Made by a program: the position numbers and the translations under genes
Shown: piece by piece, positions 9,226 through 18,207 of the stretch
Layout of the letters: each line of letters opens with the position of its first letter
Position numbering within the stretch: the first letter of the stretch is position 1
The notes under the pieces: model-generated
The model's database searches: none
The model's input: only the letters and a program-made list of their open reading frames with translations
Told to the model about the DNA's origin: nothing
Origin: Verrucomicrobiales bacterium
GTDB lineage: Bacteria > Verrucomicrobiota > Verrucomicrobiia > Verrucomicrobiales > DEV007
Direction of reading: 5' to 3'
Length of the DNA: 64,000 bases
NCBI GenBank assembly: GCA_029213195.1
Contig: JARGNI010000018.1
Coordinates: 1 to 64,000, forward strand

Positions 9226-12086
9226 ATGCTGAAACCCACATCGAGGACGCCGAGGCCACTCCGGCTCCGCCCCCTCTTCCGAATGTCCGACAATTTCGCG
9301 AGAAATTGGGAGCCTTCCTGCGGACCTGGCGGTTCGGATTGTTCCTCACCTCCCTGTTTCGAATCCTCACCGTTCTTTTCATCGCCATCGCGATCTACGG
9401 GGTGATCGATTACTTTCTCGCGCTCGGACCTGGCACCCGGAGTTGGATCAGCGGCACGCTCGCAGCTCTGGCTCTCTTCGCTATCCTTTGGGAAGCCATT
9501 CGCATCGCCCAACTCGGTGACACCGAGATCGCGAAGCGAGCAGACCGCCTCTCCGCCAATCGACGTCGTCCTGTTCTCAGTGCACTCGAACTCCTGGGTA
9601 GATCAAGATCTTCGTCGAGCACGAAGCTCGAGAGCTATCTCGTTAAACGCAGCATCGATGAGGCCAACACAAGTCTTTCCGGTCTCGATCGGTCCCAGGT
9701 TTTCCCCAGGGATCTCTTTCGTTCCCAGTTGGTCCGCTTTCTCGGATTCGGAGCGGGGATCGTCGTCCTCGCGATCGTCTTTTCCCAGGTCACCTCGGTT
9801 CTACTCTCGCGGATTACGAGCCCCTGGAAAGACATCCCACCTTACAGCCCGCTGACTTTCACGGTCACCCCGACTCAACCCGAAATCTTCTACGGCGACG
9901 ATGCCACCATCAGTGCCGAACTCAGCGGAGCCCCTCTTTCCCAACCCGTCCGTTTCCTGACCCGCGACGGGGACGAGATCTTTGAAACTGTCTGCTTCCA
10001 GGATGGTCCGAATCAGTTCGCCCAGAAACTGGAGCGCGTCGTCAGCCCGACAGAATTCGCCTTCGCCCATGGCAAGGCGAGAAGCGAATGGTATTCCATC
10101 GATTTGCTCATGGAGCCGAAGATCGCTCTCGCTTCGGTCACGGTGACTCCGCCGCCCTACACCGGCCAGCCTCAGCGATCTTTTCTGGTCGGAGAAAAAC
10201 CTCTCGCCGTCTTGAGGGGCTCTCAAATCTCTCTCTCCCTCACCAGCAACCGCCCCCTCCTCGACGGCGAATTGACACGGAACCCTACCGCGGGAACGAC
10301 CACCGCTGGTCGCAGCGTCCAGGGAAGCAAGTCAGGGATGCAGACCGTGCTTTTCGAATGGACCGCGGAAGAGGAATCCGAGATCGAAGCCATCATTCGT
10401 GACGTTCGCGGGACACCGAACCGAGAACCTTTCCGAATCGCACAGCGCATCATCCCAGATCAGCCCCCAAAGCTCACCCTCGAGAAGCCCTCCCTACAGA
10501 TGATGGCGACGCCTTCCATCGAGGTCCCCATGAAGATCGAAGCTTCGGACGATCTCGGGATCAACCGGGTCGAAATGATCCGAACCGTCGTCGGCTATCG
10601 GGACCGGGGAGAAAACATTTCGCCTCCGAACCCGACCAAGACCTTCGATTTTGAATCGAAGATCCCCCTTCCCGAACTGGGCGTCGCGCCGGGAGAAACC
10701 CTCGAAGTCTACTTCCAGGCCATGGACAAGAATCCGTCTCTTCTCGGAGTTGCTTCGTCGGAAGTCGCCCGCATCCAGATCATCTCCGACGAGGAATACG
10801 CCCACATCATCCGGACGAGAACGACGATCGAAGAATTTTCGGAGCGCTTTCGTCTCGCCAATCGCAGCCTCAACGAACTGACCGAAGCGCTGACGGAACT
10901 GGAAGAAGCCGAGAAGGCCGGAGACTCCGAAGAAGCCAAAGAAAAGCGTGAGGCCGCCACCGAAGCTGCCAAAGATGCCTCCGAGCTTTTCCGTCGGCTC
11001 TCCGAAGATTTCGCCGCCTTCGAATTGGAAGAGAACGCGATCGAAAACGCCAAGGAATCCCTCGAGAAACTGGAAGCGATCGAGAAGCAGCTGCAGGGGG
11101 GAAGCCCCCTCTCGCCCCAGCAGATCGCCGAGATGCGGGAGTCCCTCACCGGTGCCCAGCAGGATTCCGCCGAACAACAGAAGCAAGCCGAAGAAGTTGC
11201 CGCCGTTTCCGAAGTGATGAGAAAATCGGTCGAGTTCTCCGCGATCGTCCGCGACCAGGACACCCTGACACGACGACTCAAGAAATTCGAACAGAAAGCC
11301 CGCAGCAGCGACCTGCCCTTCCTCGAAGCTCTCGGCCAGGATCAGAAGGCCATGGAAGAGCGGGTCGAAGAATTGATCGAGTCTCTCGAGGAGTCGATCG
11401 CCGAGTTACCCAGCGGTTACGAACAACTCAAGGCCGGTGCCGAGAGCTTCCTGTCCGCCTTGAAGCAATCCGGCGCCCAGCAGGACATGGACACATCGGC
11501 GGATGCCGCGGACAAGGAGAATGGTCCGGAATCCTACCAGTTCAGTTCCCTGGCTCTTGAGAAATTGAAAGCCCTGCAGAACGGCGACGGTCAAAGCGGA
11601 GATGGCTTCTGCCAACTATCGGAAGGAGATTTGAAATTCCCCGTTCCCGGTGAACTCGAACCGACCCTTTCCCAGATGCTTTCCGCAATGTGTTTTGGTC
11701 AGGGAAATCAACCAGGGAACCAACCGGGAAGCAATCCCGGTCGTGGTGGCTCAGGCGGTGGCGGACTGGGAATGGGTGGCAATTCCGAAGACGGCTACTC
11801 CATGGCCGGCTACAGCGCGCTCGACATCCCCGTCCTCGGACCACCCCGAATGCGCCTCGAAGATCTTCCGCAGTCCCGGCTTGCCGGAGATGATCGAAAC
11901 AACGACCCTGGCAAGGGCCCCACCAACACTTCCGTCAATGAAGCCGACCGGGTCGCCGTCGAGGAAAAATCCGCTCCTGCCGGCACCCCGCTCGACTTTG
12001 GCAATGTGCCTGAAAAATACCGCGACGCGGTGAAACGCTATTTTACTCCCAGCGAGTCTTCCACCCCAACCAACGAGTCCCCATGA
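9222..12086 (+). CDS. DUF4175-like membrane protein with long coiled coil
   Basis: A 954-residue protein starting at GTG inside the previous stop. Two membrane helices lie near residues 42-66 and 72-92 and a third near 168-190. A beta-rich periplasmic section follows, then a strongly charged Glu/Lys/Ala-rich coiled coil (about residues 525-750) and a Gly/Asn/Gln-rich low-complexity tail. This matches the architecture of DUF4175-type proteins found in MoxR/vWA operons. Function is unknown; by inference it forms an elongated periplasmic scaffold. It ends in a four-base overlap with the DUF4159 gene. Confidence 0.75.
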   Translation: MNAETHIEDAEATPAPPPLPNVRQFREKLGAFLRTWRFGLFLTSLFRILTVLFIAIAIYGVIDYFLALGPGTRSWISGTLAALALFAILWEAIRIAQLGDTEIAKRADRLSANRRRPVLSALELLGRSRSSSSTKLESYLVKRSIDEANTSLSGLDRSQVFPRDLFRSQLVRFLGFGAGIVVLAIVFSQVTSVLLSRITSPWKDIPPYSPLTFTVTPTQPEIFYGDDATISAELSGAPLSQPVRFLTRDGDEIFETVCFQDGPNQFAQKLERVVSPTEFAFAHGKARSEWYSIDLLMEPKIALASVTVTPPPYTGQPQRSFLVGEKPLAVLRGSQISLSLTSNRPLLDGELTRNPTAGTTTAGRSVQGSKSGMQTVLFEWTAEEESEIEAIIRDVRGTPNREPFRIAQRIIPDQPPKLTLEKPSLQMMATPSIEVPMKIEASDDLGINRVEMIRTVVGYRDRGENISPPNPTKTFDFESKIPLPELGVAPGETLEVYFQAMDKNPSLLGVASSEVARIQIISDEEYAHIIRTRTTIEEFSERFRLANRSLNELTEALTELEEAEKAGDSEEAKEKREAATEAAKDASELFRRLSEDFAAFELEENAIENAKESLEKLEAIEKQLQGGSPLSPQQIAEMRESLTGAQQDSAEQQKQAEEVAAVSEVMRKSVEFSAIVRDQDTLTRRLKKFEQKARSSDLPFLEALGQDQKAMEERVEELIESLEESIAELPSGYEQLKAGAESFLSALKQSGAQQDMDTSADAADKENGPESYQFSSLALEKLKALQNGDGQSGDGFCQLSEGDLKFPVPGELEPTLSQMLSAMCFGQGNQPGNQPGSNPGRGGSGGGGLGMGGNSEDGYSMAGYSALDIPVLGPPRMRLEDLPQSRLAGDDRNNDPGKGPTNTSVNEADRVAVEEKSAPAGTPLDFGNVPEKYRDAVKRYFTPSESSTPTNESP

Positions 12087-12748
12087 GATCCCTTCTTTCT
12101 CCCCTACTCATCCTCAGCGTCCTCGCCTTTCCCCTCTTCTCGCCGCGATCAACGCAAGCCGAGGAGAGTATCGTCCAATGTGCGAACCTGATCTACGCGG
12201 GCACCAAGACCTCCCGTTGCTTCAGCGACCAGTTCCTCACCAACATGCAGCAGAAAACGGCGATCCCGGTCGAACGTCGCTTTCGAAGTGTCAAGCTGGC
12301 TTCCGACGAGCTCTTTGATTACCCCTTTGTCATGATGACCGGCGAGTCGTCTTTCTTTTTGACGACGAAGGAACGCGAGAATCTGAAACGCTACCTCGCC
12401 AACGGTGGGTTCCTGCTCGCCTCCGCGGGTTGCTCGAACAAGGACTGGGGGCGCTCCTTTCGCTCCGAGATGAAAAAGATCTTCGAAGATGATCTTCTCA
12501 AGGAGATGAAATTCGATCACCCCCTCTTCCGCACCGTTTACAACATCGATCAGCTCGAGCTCTCGAAGAGCAGTGGGGAAGGTTCGCTCGAAGGAATCGA
12601 GGTGAACGGAAAAATCGTCGTTGTCTTTTCCGAGGAAGGATTGAACGACTCGTCCAACCGCGCCGGCTGTTGCTGCTGCGGTGGCAACGAAATTCAGAAT
12701 GCGATGGAGGTCAATGTGAACATCCTCGCCTACGCCCTTCTCTACTGA
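12083..12748 (+). CDS. DUF4159 domain protein, exported
   Basis: A 221-residue protein with a signal peptide (about residues 1-28) and a DUF4159-type domain, a catalytically dead amidotransferase-like fold usually encoded beside MoxR and vWA genes. Recognisable parts are the VMMTGE segment, an LKRYLANGGFLL helix-strand, and a C-terminal VNILAYAL segment. Four consecutive cysteines occur at residues 196-199 within a GCCCCGGNE context, which would suit a metal or disulfide site. Translation is coupled to the preceding gene by ATGA overlap, and the next gene starts eight bases after the stop. Confidence 0.85.
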   Translation: MRSLLSPLLILSVLAFPLFSPRSTQAEESIVQCANLIYAGTKTSRCFSDQFLTNMQQKTAIPVERRFRSVKLASDELFDYPFVMMTGESSFFLTTKERENLKRYLANGGFLLASAGCSNKDWGRSFRSEMKKIFEDDLLKEMKFDHPLFRTVYNIDQLELSKSSGEGSLEGIEVNGKIVVVFSEEGLNDSSNRAGCCCCGGNEIQNAMEVNVNILAYALLY

Positions 12749-12756
12749 TCGCCACG

Positions 12757-15700
12757 ATGGGTCGCTTTCTGATCATCACCGGCATTCTTGTCGCACTCTT
12801 TTCTCCCACGGGAGAGATCGTGCATGCCGCTCCCGGTGACCGCGTCCCCAACCTCATCCCCGAAGACAGTTCTTTCGTTCGGCAGGGGGAGATCCAGGAG
12901 TCACTCGCCTGGTATGACGATCTCGACAACGCGCTTGGCGTTGCGAAGGAAGAGTATCGGCCCGTGCTCGTCTTTTTTTCCAGCCCCACCGATGGCTGGT
13001 CGAATCGAATGAAGGCCCAGGTCTTCAACGATGAGGCTGTTCGTCGCGAGATGGAGCACTATGTCAGGGTCGAGGTAACCGTCGAAGACAATCAGGAAAC
13101 TGCGGGCAATTACCTAGTCCGTGGAATCCCCGCCATCCGCATCCTTTCTGCGGAAGGGAGGGTGCTCCAGGGCCGAGACGGGTTCATCAATACACCCGAG
13201 ATGGTCCGTATGCTTCGAGCCTCGCTCAATGCCGAGTTCCTCAAGAAGTCGGATCCCGAATTCCTGAAGCTGGTGACCGTCCTCGAGAACCAGGAAACGG
13301 AAGAATTGGATTGGTCGAGTGTCATGATCCATCTCGGGGAACCGCAAAAGCGCGAGAGCCTCCGACAACTCATCCTCCAACTCGACCCGTTCCCACGAAG
13401 CGAGATGGTTACCCTGCTCTCGGACGATCGCCTTGCGGTCCGACTGGGTTCCCTCGAAATTCTCGAAGAGATCGCGGGCAACGATTTCGGATTCAACCCC
13501 TGGAAAAAGGATTCCTCGGATCCTGCCAATCAGGCTGCCCTCGAAAGCTGGTCCAAGTGGCTCGAAGCTTCGAAGGGCGAAGCGGTTTCTCAAGTTTTCA
13601 GCGTTCTTTCCGAAGAACAGATCGCTTCCTACATTCGCGACATGATCGGTGAGAACCGGGAACGCTCCCTGCGTGCCAAGGCGATGCTTCGCAACGGCGG
13701 GGACAATGTCGCCAAGGCCTTGCGGAACTTTCTCGATCATAACAATGAGCTCCCCATTGATGCTCGGAATCGAGTTCGCGAACTCTACTACGCTCTCTCC
13801 GTCCCATCGATCCAGGGAAGCGATCCCGATTCCGTCGCCTATCGGCTCATCCACGGAAATCTTGACGCGAGGCTGGAAGCCATCGCCGCCCTCAAGGAAA
13901 TGGGGCGACCTTCGCTTTCGGTCCTTTTCGACTTCCTCGAGGATCCCGACCCCCTGATCCGAGAAACCACGATCGATGCCGTTCTTACGGCAGGGATGAG
14001 TGCTGCAGTCCCTGCAGTTGAGCAGCATCTTGCCGAAGAGGAAGATCAGGCGGTCATCCTTTCCGCGCTCCGCGCGATCGGGGTGAACGAAATCCGGCGA
14101 GCCTCGAAACTGGTTGCGAGCTACGCCGGCCACGAAGAAGAAGATCTCGCCGTGATGGCGTTGGAGGCTCTGGGAGCCCTGCGTGCCAGTGACCAGCCCG
14201 AAGTCATTGCCGCCCAACTGCAGGATGATCGGTGGCGGGTTCGAGTCGCCGCCCTCGAGACGATCGGGCGGATCAACTCTCCCTCCTTTGGCCCCAAGAT
14301 TCGACCCCTGCTTCAAGATGAGGATGAGTTCGTCCGCGCCGCAACGATCCAGACCATCGCAAAGTTGGGAGACAATGGAGCGCGTGACGATCTGTTGAAG
14401 CTCTACCAGGAAAACGAAGAACTTCGAGGACCGGTCATTCAAGCGCTGCTCTCGATGCGCCAGACCCTTCCTGGGTCCCTCCGCGCCGATCTTGCCAAGA
14501 GCAGCGCCGACACGGTTCTGCAGGTCATCGACGCCGTCGGGAATTCCCGTGGAAGAGATCTGACCGTGGTCGCACCTTTCCTCGATCACGAGAACCTCGA
14601 CGTCGCCTGTGCCTCGATCCGACTCGTCGGTCGCTATGGTCTTCAGCAGATGACCCATCAGCAGGCCTTTGCGAGCATTCTCGAAGAGGGAACACCTGAG
14701 AAAGTCACTGCAGTCCTCGAGTCCGCCAATTTCGACCAAGGCCAGTTCCGTCGCTTCGAGAGTCAGCGATCTTCCGGAGATGCCAGTTCGGGCATCCCTC
14801 CCGAAATCCAGGAGATCTACGATGTGCTCCTCGAACGAAAGCCGACTTCTGGAAGTTCCAGCGAAAGATCTCGAGACCCTCTCATCGCCATTTTCGAGTC
14901 GGCTGAAGACTATCTTTCCGAAGGGGCGGATCCCGCTCTTCGGCAGCACGCTGCCCTCCTTCTCGCCAAGGCCGGCGTCCCCGAAGCGCTTCGCATTCTC
15001 GAAGAGGCGCTGCCGACCCGAAACATCAGCCAACGAAAGACCATCGCACTGGCACTCGACGAAGCCTCGGAAGGCGCGATCCCTTTGTTGGTCACCCTGA
15101 TGCGGGACCCTTCGGATGAAGTCCGAACTGCCGCTTCCTCGTCGATGCTGGAACATACCAACGAAAAGAAGTTCATCGCGGCCTTCTTCGATGAACTGAC
15201 CCGTCCCGCCAGCAAACTGCAGCCTCACGAAGTCTCAACCGGCTATCTCCGCAGTGCGGTCCGCTCGGGCACGACCAAGCAGATCGCAAACGAAACCGCC
15301 AAGGAAATCCTCCAGTCTTCGATTCGTCCCTCTCTCCTTTCCTTCGCCGCCCTGACCCTGCGTTATTCCTGGAAATACGGAGACGAAGACGAGCTCCTCC
15401 CGCTGACTGAATCCGAGCATGCCGAAATCCGCCGCGCTGCCTGGTTTGCAATGGGGCGGAATGACGAAGACCTGCTCCTTCCTCACCTTGATCGAATCGT
15501 CAATGACCCGTCGGAAAAAGTGCGAGCCATCCTTCCTTACATTCTCGGAAAGCAGGACGGATATGTCATCCATTACTACGACTCCGAGAATTCCCAGAGG
15601 ATCAGCGACTACCTCGATCATAACTTCGACAGCATGCGGAGTCGCCTCGACGAAAACGCGCTTTCGGCGCTGGAAACCCTTTCCCAGGATTCTTCTCCCA

Positions 15701-17139
15701 TCGTGCGGATCGACAGTTCTTTCGTGCTGATGGCCAACGGAAAACAACCCGACCCGGCATTCCTCGAGACGACCCTCAGCGCCTTTCCTGACCGAGACAG
15801 CATCCAAAGAAAAGTCAGCGACTACCTGGAGGAAAATTTCCAAAAACTTCCAAAGGAATATTCCTTCCTCATTCAACACATGGATCCCAATCGGATCGGG
15901 GCTTCTGAAGTCGAGAGAATCTATGCTCACTTCGGATACTCGGAAGATGGGGAGCGAGGGGCCAACCTCGACTGGAAGCCGCAACAGGAAGACTCCCTCG
16001 AACCGCGGGTCGCGCTCCCCGGCAACCAGGAAGAACCGGCTCGCCCTGTCGATGACGACGGGACGATCGAGCTGGTCTACTTTCTCAACCCGGGATGTAA
16101 GGAATGTGACCGCGTCAGGGAGCATCTCGACGAACTTGAGGCTGCTTTCCCTCGGCTCCGCATCGTCTCCCACAATATGCGGGACTCCGCCTCGGCCCGA
16201 CTCAATGAAGCCCTGTCCGAACGCTTCGGAGTCCCCGAGCGAATTCGCATGGTCGCTCCGGCTGTCTTCTCGGGGGATGGATACCTCATCAAGGAAGAGA
16301 TTTATCCGACCAAGCTCGGCAACATGATCATGGAATCCAGCGCGAGCGGAAACTCCGCCTCGGGCTGGTCTGCGCTCGAAGCTGCCGAGATCGCCTCGGC
16401 AGGCTCGGCGATCGAGAGTCGTTTCTCTACGGTCGGAGTCGCCGTCATTTTCTCAGCAGGCATTCTCGACGGGATCAATCCGTGCGCCTTTGCCACCATC
16501 ATCCTCTTCCTGAGTTATCTCCAAATCGCGCGTCACGGCCCACGCCAGATCCTCATGGTAGGACTCTCCTTTATCTCGGCAGTCTTCCTGACTTACTTCG
16601 CGCTGGGGCTTGGTCTCGTCGAACTGGTGACTCGACTGCAGTTCCTCAAGGGGGTCGGAGTCGCCCTCAACGTCGGGCTCGCGATCTTTGCGCTGGTCAT
16701 CATGTTCTACAGTCTCCGCGACGGCGTCCTCTGTCTCCAGGGGCGCCTTGCCGACACCACCCTGCAACTCCCCACCTTCTTGAAGGACCGGATTCGCAAG
16801 GTGGCACGCAAGGGCGCGCGTCATCATCGCTATGTCATCGCTGCTTTCCTCAGTGGGGTCGTCATCTCCGTCCTCGAGCTGGCCTGTACCGGCCAGGTCT
16901 ATCTGCCCACGATCAACTACATGGTGCAGGAAGGAAAATCTTCGGCCTACGGGCTGCTTCTCATTTACAACCTCGCTTTTGTTCTCCCGCTCATCATCAT
17001 CTTCATCCTCGCCTTCTACGGCTTGCGGAGTGAAGCACTCATCGAGTTTCAGAGAAAACACAGTGCGGTGATCAAGTTTGCCACGGCAGGACTCTTCCTC
17101 GCCCTGTTCCTTCTCCTGATGTATCAGGTGTTGCGGTAG
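12757..17139 (+). CDS. Thioredoxin-HEAT-thioredoxin-CcdA/DsbD fusion protein
   Basis: A 1460-residue multidomain envelope protein. The ATG at 12757 is chosen because it begins a good signal peptide eight bases after the DUF4159 stop; the frame stays open further upstream. Domain order: a thioredoxin-like domain (about 45-135) with no CxxC; a very long HEAT/armadillo-like solenoid (about 190-1000); a second thioredoxin/glutaredoxin-like domain with a CKEC pair at Cys1114 and Cys1117; and a six-helix membrane domain (about 1225-1460). The membrane domain has the CcdA/DsbD hallmark cysteines, Cys1243 in GINPCAFA and Cys1377 in LELACTGQ. The known CcdA/DsbD role is to carry electrons from cytoplasmic thioredoxin to the periplasm. 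By inference this protein reduces a periplasmic client held by its HEAT region. It is the last gene of the MoxR/vWA operon. Confidence 0.88.
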   Translation: MGRFLIITGILVALFSPTGEIVHAAPGDRVPNLIPEDSSFVRQGEIQESLAWYDDLDNALGVAKEEYRPVLVFFSSPTDGWSNRMKAQVFNDEAVRREMEHYVRVEVTVEDNQETAGNYLVRGIPAIRILSAEGRVLQGRDGFINTPEMVRMLRASLNAEFLKKSDPEFLKLVTVLENQETEELDWSSVMIHLGEPQKRESLRQLILQLDPFPRSEMVTLLSDDRLAVRLGSLEILEEIAGNDFGFNPWKKDSSDPANQAALESWSKWLEASKGEAVSQVFSVLSEEQIASYIRDMIGENRERSLRAKAMLRNGGDNVAKALRNFLDHNNELPIDARNRVRELYYALSVPSIQGSDPDSVAYRLIHGNLDARLEAIAALKEMGRPSLSVLFDFLEDPDPLIRETTIDAVLTAGMSAAVPAVEQHLAEEEDQAVILSALRAIGVNEIRRASKLVASYAGHEEEDLAVMALEALGALRASDQPEVIAAQLQDDRWRVRVAALETIGRINSPSFGPKIRPLLQDEDEFVRAATIQTIAKLGDNGARDDLLKLYQENEELRGPVIQALLSMRQTLPGSLRADLAKSSADTVLQVIDAVGNSRGRDLTVVAPFLDHENLDVACASIRLVGRYGLQQMTHQQAFASILEEGTPEKVTAVLESANFDQGQFRRFESQRSSGDASSGIPPEIQEIYDVLLERKPTSGSSSERSRDPLIAIFESAEDYLSEGADPALRQHAALLLAKAGVPEALRILEEALPTRNISQRKTIALALDEASEGAIPLLVTLMRDPSDEVRTAASSSMLEHTNEKKFIAAFFDELTRPASKLQPHEVSTGYLRSAVRSGTTKQIANETAKEILQSSIRPSLLSFAALTLRYSWKYGDEDELLPLTESEHAEIRRAAWFAMGRNDEDLLLPHLDRIVNDPSEKVRAILPYILGKQDGYVIHYYDSENSQRISDYLDHNFDSMRSRLDENALSALETLSQDSSPIVRIDSSFVLMANGKQPDPAFLETTLSAFPDRDSIQRKVSDYLEENFQKLPKEYSFLIQHMDPNRIGASEVERIYAHFGYSEDGERGANLDWKPQQEDSLEPRVALPGNQEEPARPVDDDGTIELVYFLNPGCKECDRVREHLDELEAAFPRLRIVSHNMRDSASARLNEALSERFGVPERIRMVAPAVFSGDGYLIKEEIYPTKLGNMIMESSASGNSASGWSALEAAEIASAGSAIESRFSTVGVAVIFSAGILDGINPCAFATIILFLSYLQIARHGPRQILMVGLSFISAVFLTYFALGLGLVELVTRLQFLKGVGVALNVGLAIFALVIMFYSLRDGVLCLQGRLADTTLQLPTFLKDRIRKVARKGARHHRYVIAAFLSGVVISVLELACTGQVYLPTINYMVQEGKSSAYGLLLIYNLAFVLPLIIIFILAFYGLRSEALIEFQRKHSAVIKFATAGLFLALFLLLMYQVLR

Positions 17140-17163
17140 GGGTATCACGGAATCCATGGGTTC

Positions 17164-17226
17164 GGAGGACTTCTGCAAGCGGGTGATTCGAACTCTTATC
17201 TTCACAGCTTCGTAGCAAAGTCCGCC
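17164..17226. repeat. Imperfect inverted repeat, possible small REP-like element
   Basis: In the 153-base gap before cvfB, GGAGGACTTCTGCA (17164-17177) is imperfectly inverted in the segment 17208-17226, whose complement reads GGCGGACTTTGCTACGAAG. The enclosed sequence includes a TTCGAA core. It resembles a degraded intergenic repeat rather than a gene. No second copy was noticed in the window. Confidence 0.3.
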
Positions 17227-17281
17227 TACCGGTGCCCGCAAGCCCACACGAAAAACGGCAGCAATCCCCTGGCATTCGGTC

Positions 17282-17287
17282 TACAAT
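17282..17287 (+). promoter_or_regulatory. Possible -10 element just upstream of cvfB
   Basis: TACAAT lies only five bases before the cvfB ATG, with no convincing -35 box at the usual distance. If used, the transcript would have almost no leader. Weak call, based on similarity to the TATAAT consensus alone. Confidence 0.3.
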
Positions 17288-17292
17288 GCGGC

Positions 17293-18126
17293 ATGGCAGA
17301 ACTGGGACGGAGCAATGATCTCATGATCGTTCGGGAATCGGACAACGGATTCTATCTCGATGGAGGAGATCTTGGGGAGATCCTTCTCCCCTCTCGAGAA
17401 GTTCCCGAAGATGTTGAACAGGGCGATATCGTCGATGTTTTCGTCGCCCGCGATTCGGAAGACCGACTCATCGCGACAACGACGAAGCCAGTCTGCGAGG
17501 TCGGTGATTTCGCCGCCCTGGAAGTAACCACGGTCAATCCAAGGATCGGTGCCTTTCTCGACTGGGGTCTCGCCAAGGATTTGCTCCTACCGTTTCGCGA
17601 GCAGGTCTTCAAGGTGAAGCCCGGCCAGCGCGTCATCGTTCGCGTGCTTCTCGACGAAGTTTCCAATCGAGTCGTGGCCACGGCTCGGACGAATCGTTTT
17701 CTCAACAACCGATCTCCCCGGGTCCAGCCGGGCCAGGCCGTTACCCTGCTGATCCAGGAGCGGACTCCGATGGGATACATGGCCATTGTCGACCAAAGCT
17801 TTCGTGGTCTCCTGCACGAGAACCAACTTCATCGCCCACTCCAGGTCGGCGAGACACTTCCGGGATATGTGGCCGCGGTAAAGGAGGATGGCAAAGTCGA
17901 TCTCTCCCTCGAACCCGTCGGCTACGGCCGAGTCACAGGACTGGCCGGAGAAATCCTCGAGAAACTGAAGCAAGCTGGAGGTCGCCTCGAGATCGGCGAC
18001 AAGAGCGACCCGGAGGACATCAAAAGGACTTTCGGAACGAGCAAGAAAGCGTTCAAACAGGCCGTCGGAGCTCTCTATCGCAGCCGAAAGGTCAAGATCT
18101 CTGGCGACTCGATCGAACTGGTCTGA
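17293..18126 (+). CDS. cvfB: CvfB/YitL-family S1-domain RNA-binding protein
   Basis: A 277-residue cytoplasmic protein with the CvfB arrangement: consecutive S1-like OB folds followed by a C-terminal winged helix. The second fold begins with the family-typical GDFAALEVTTVNPRIGAFLD and continues with a DLLLPFREQ segment. The C-terminal winged helix contains RTFGTSKKAFKQAVGALYR (about residues 248-266). CvfB proteins bind RNA and affect virulence-factor or stress gene expression in Firmicutes; the role here is unknown. Length matches the family (about 280-300). A later in-frame ATG at codon 11 is an alternative start. Confidence 0.92.
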   Translation: MAELGRSNDLMIVRESDNGFYLDGGDLGEILLPSREVPEDVEQGDIVDVFVARDSEDRLIATTTKPVCEVGDFAALEVTTVNPRIGAFLDWGLAKDLLLPFREQVFKVKPGQRVIVRVLLDEVSNRVVATARTNRFLNNRSPRVQPGQAVTLLIQERTPMGYMAIVDQSFRGLLHENQLHRPLQVGETLPGYVAAVKEDGKVDLSLEPVGYGRVTGLAGEILEKLKQAGGRLEIGDKSDPEDIKRTFGTSKKAFKQAVGALYRSRKVKISGDSIELV

Positions 18127-18207
18127 GCGTCTTTCCGCAAATTTGCGGCCACCAAGACGGGGCTTGGCAGCCAGCGCCTTGCAGTCCACTATGGATTTTG
18201 AAACCCT

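Noticed and set aside
13114-15228. 704-codon open frame on the minus strand
   Set aside because: Antisense to the HEAT region of the thioredoxin-HEAT-CcdA fusion; low-information composition and no family features.
17161-17230. tRNA-like T-loop sequence (GTTCGAATC on the minus strand)
   Set aside because: The flanking bases do not form a T-stem, and no acceptor stem, D-arm or anticodon arm can be drawn. The segment is better explained as an imperfect intergenic inverted repeat.
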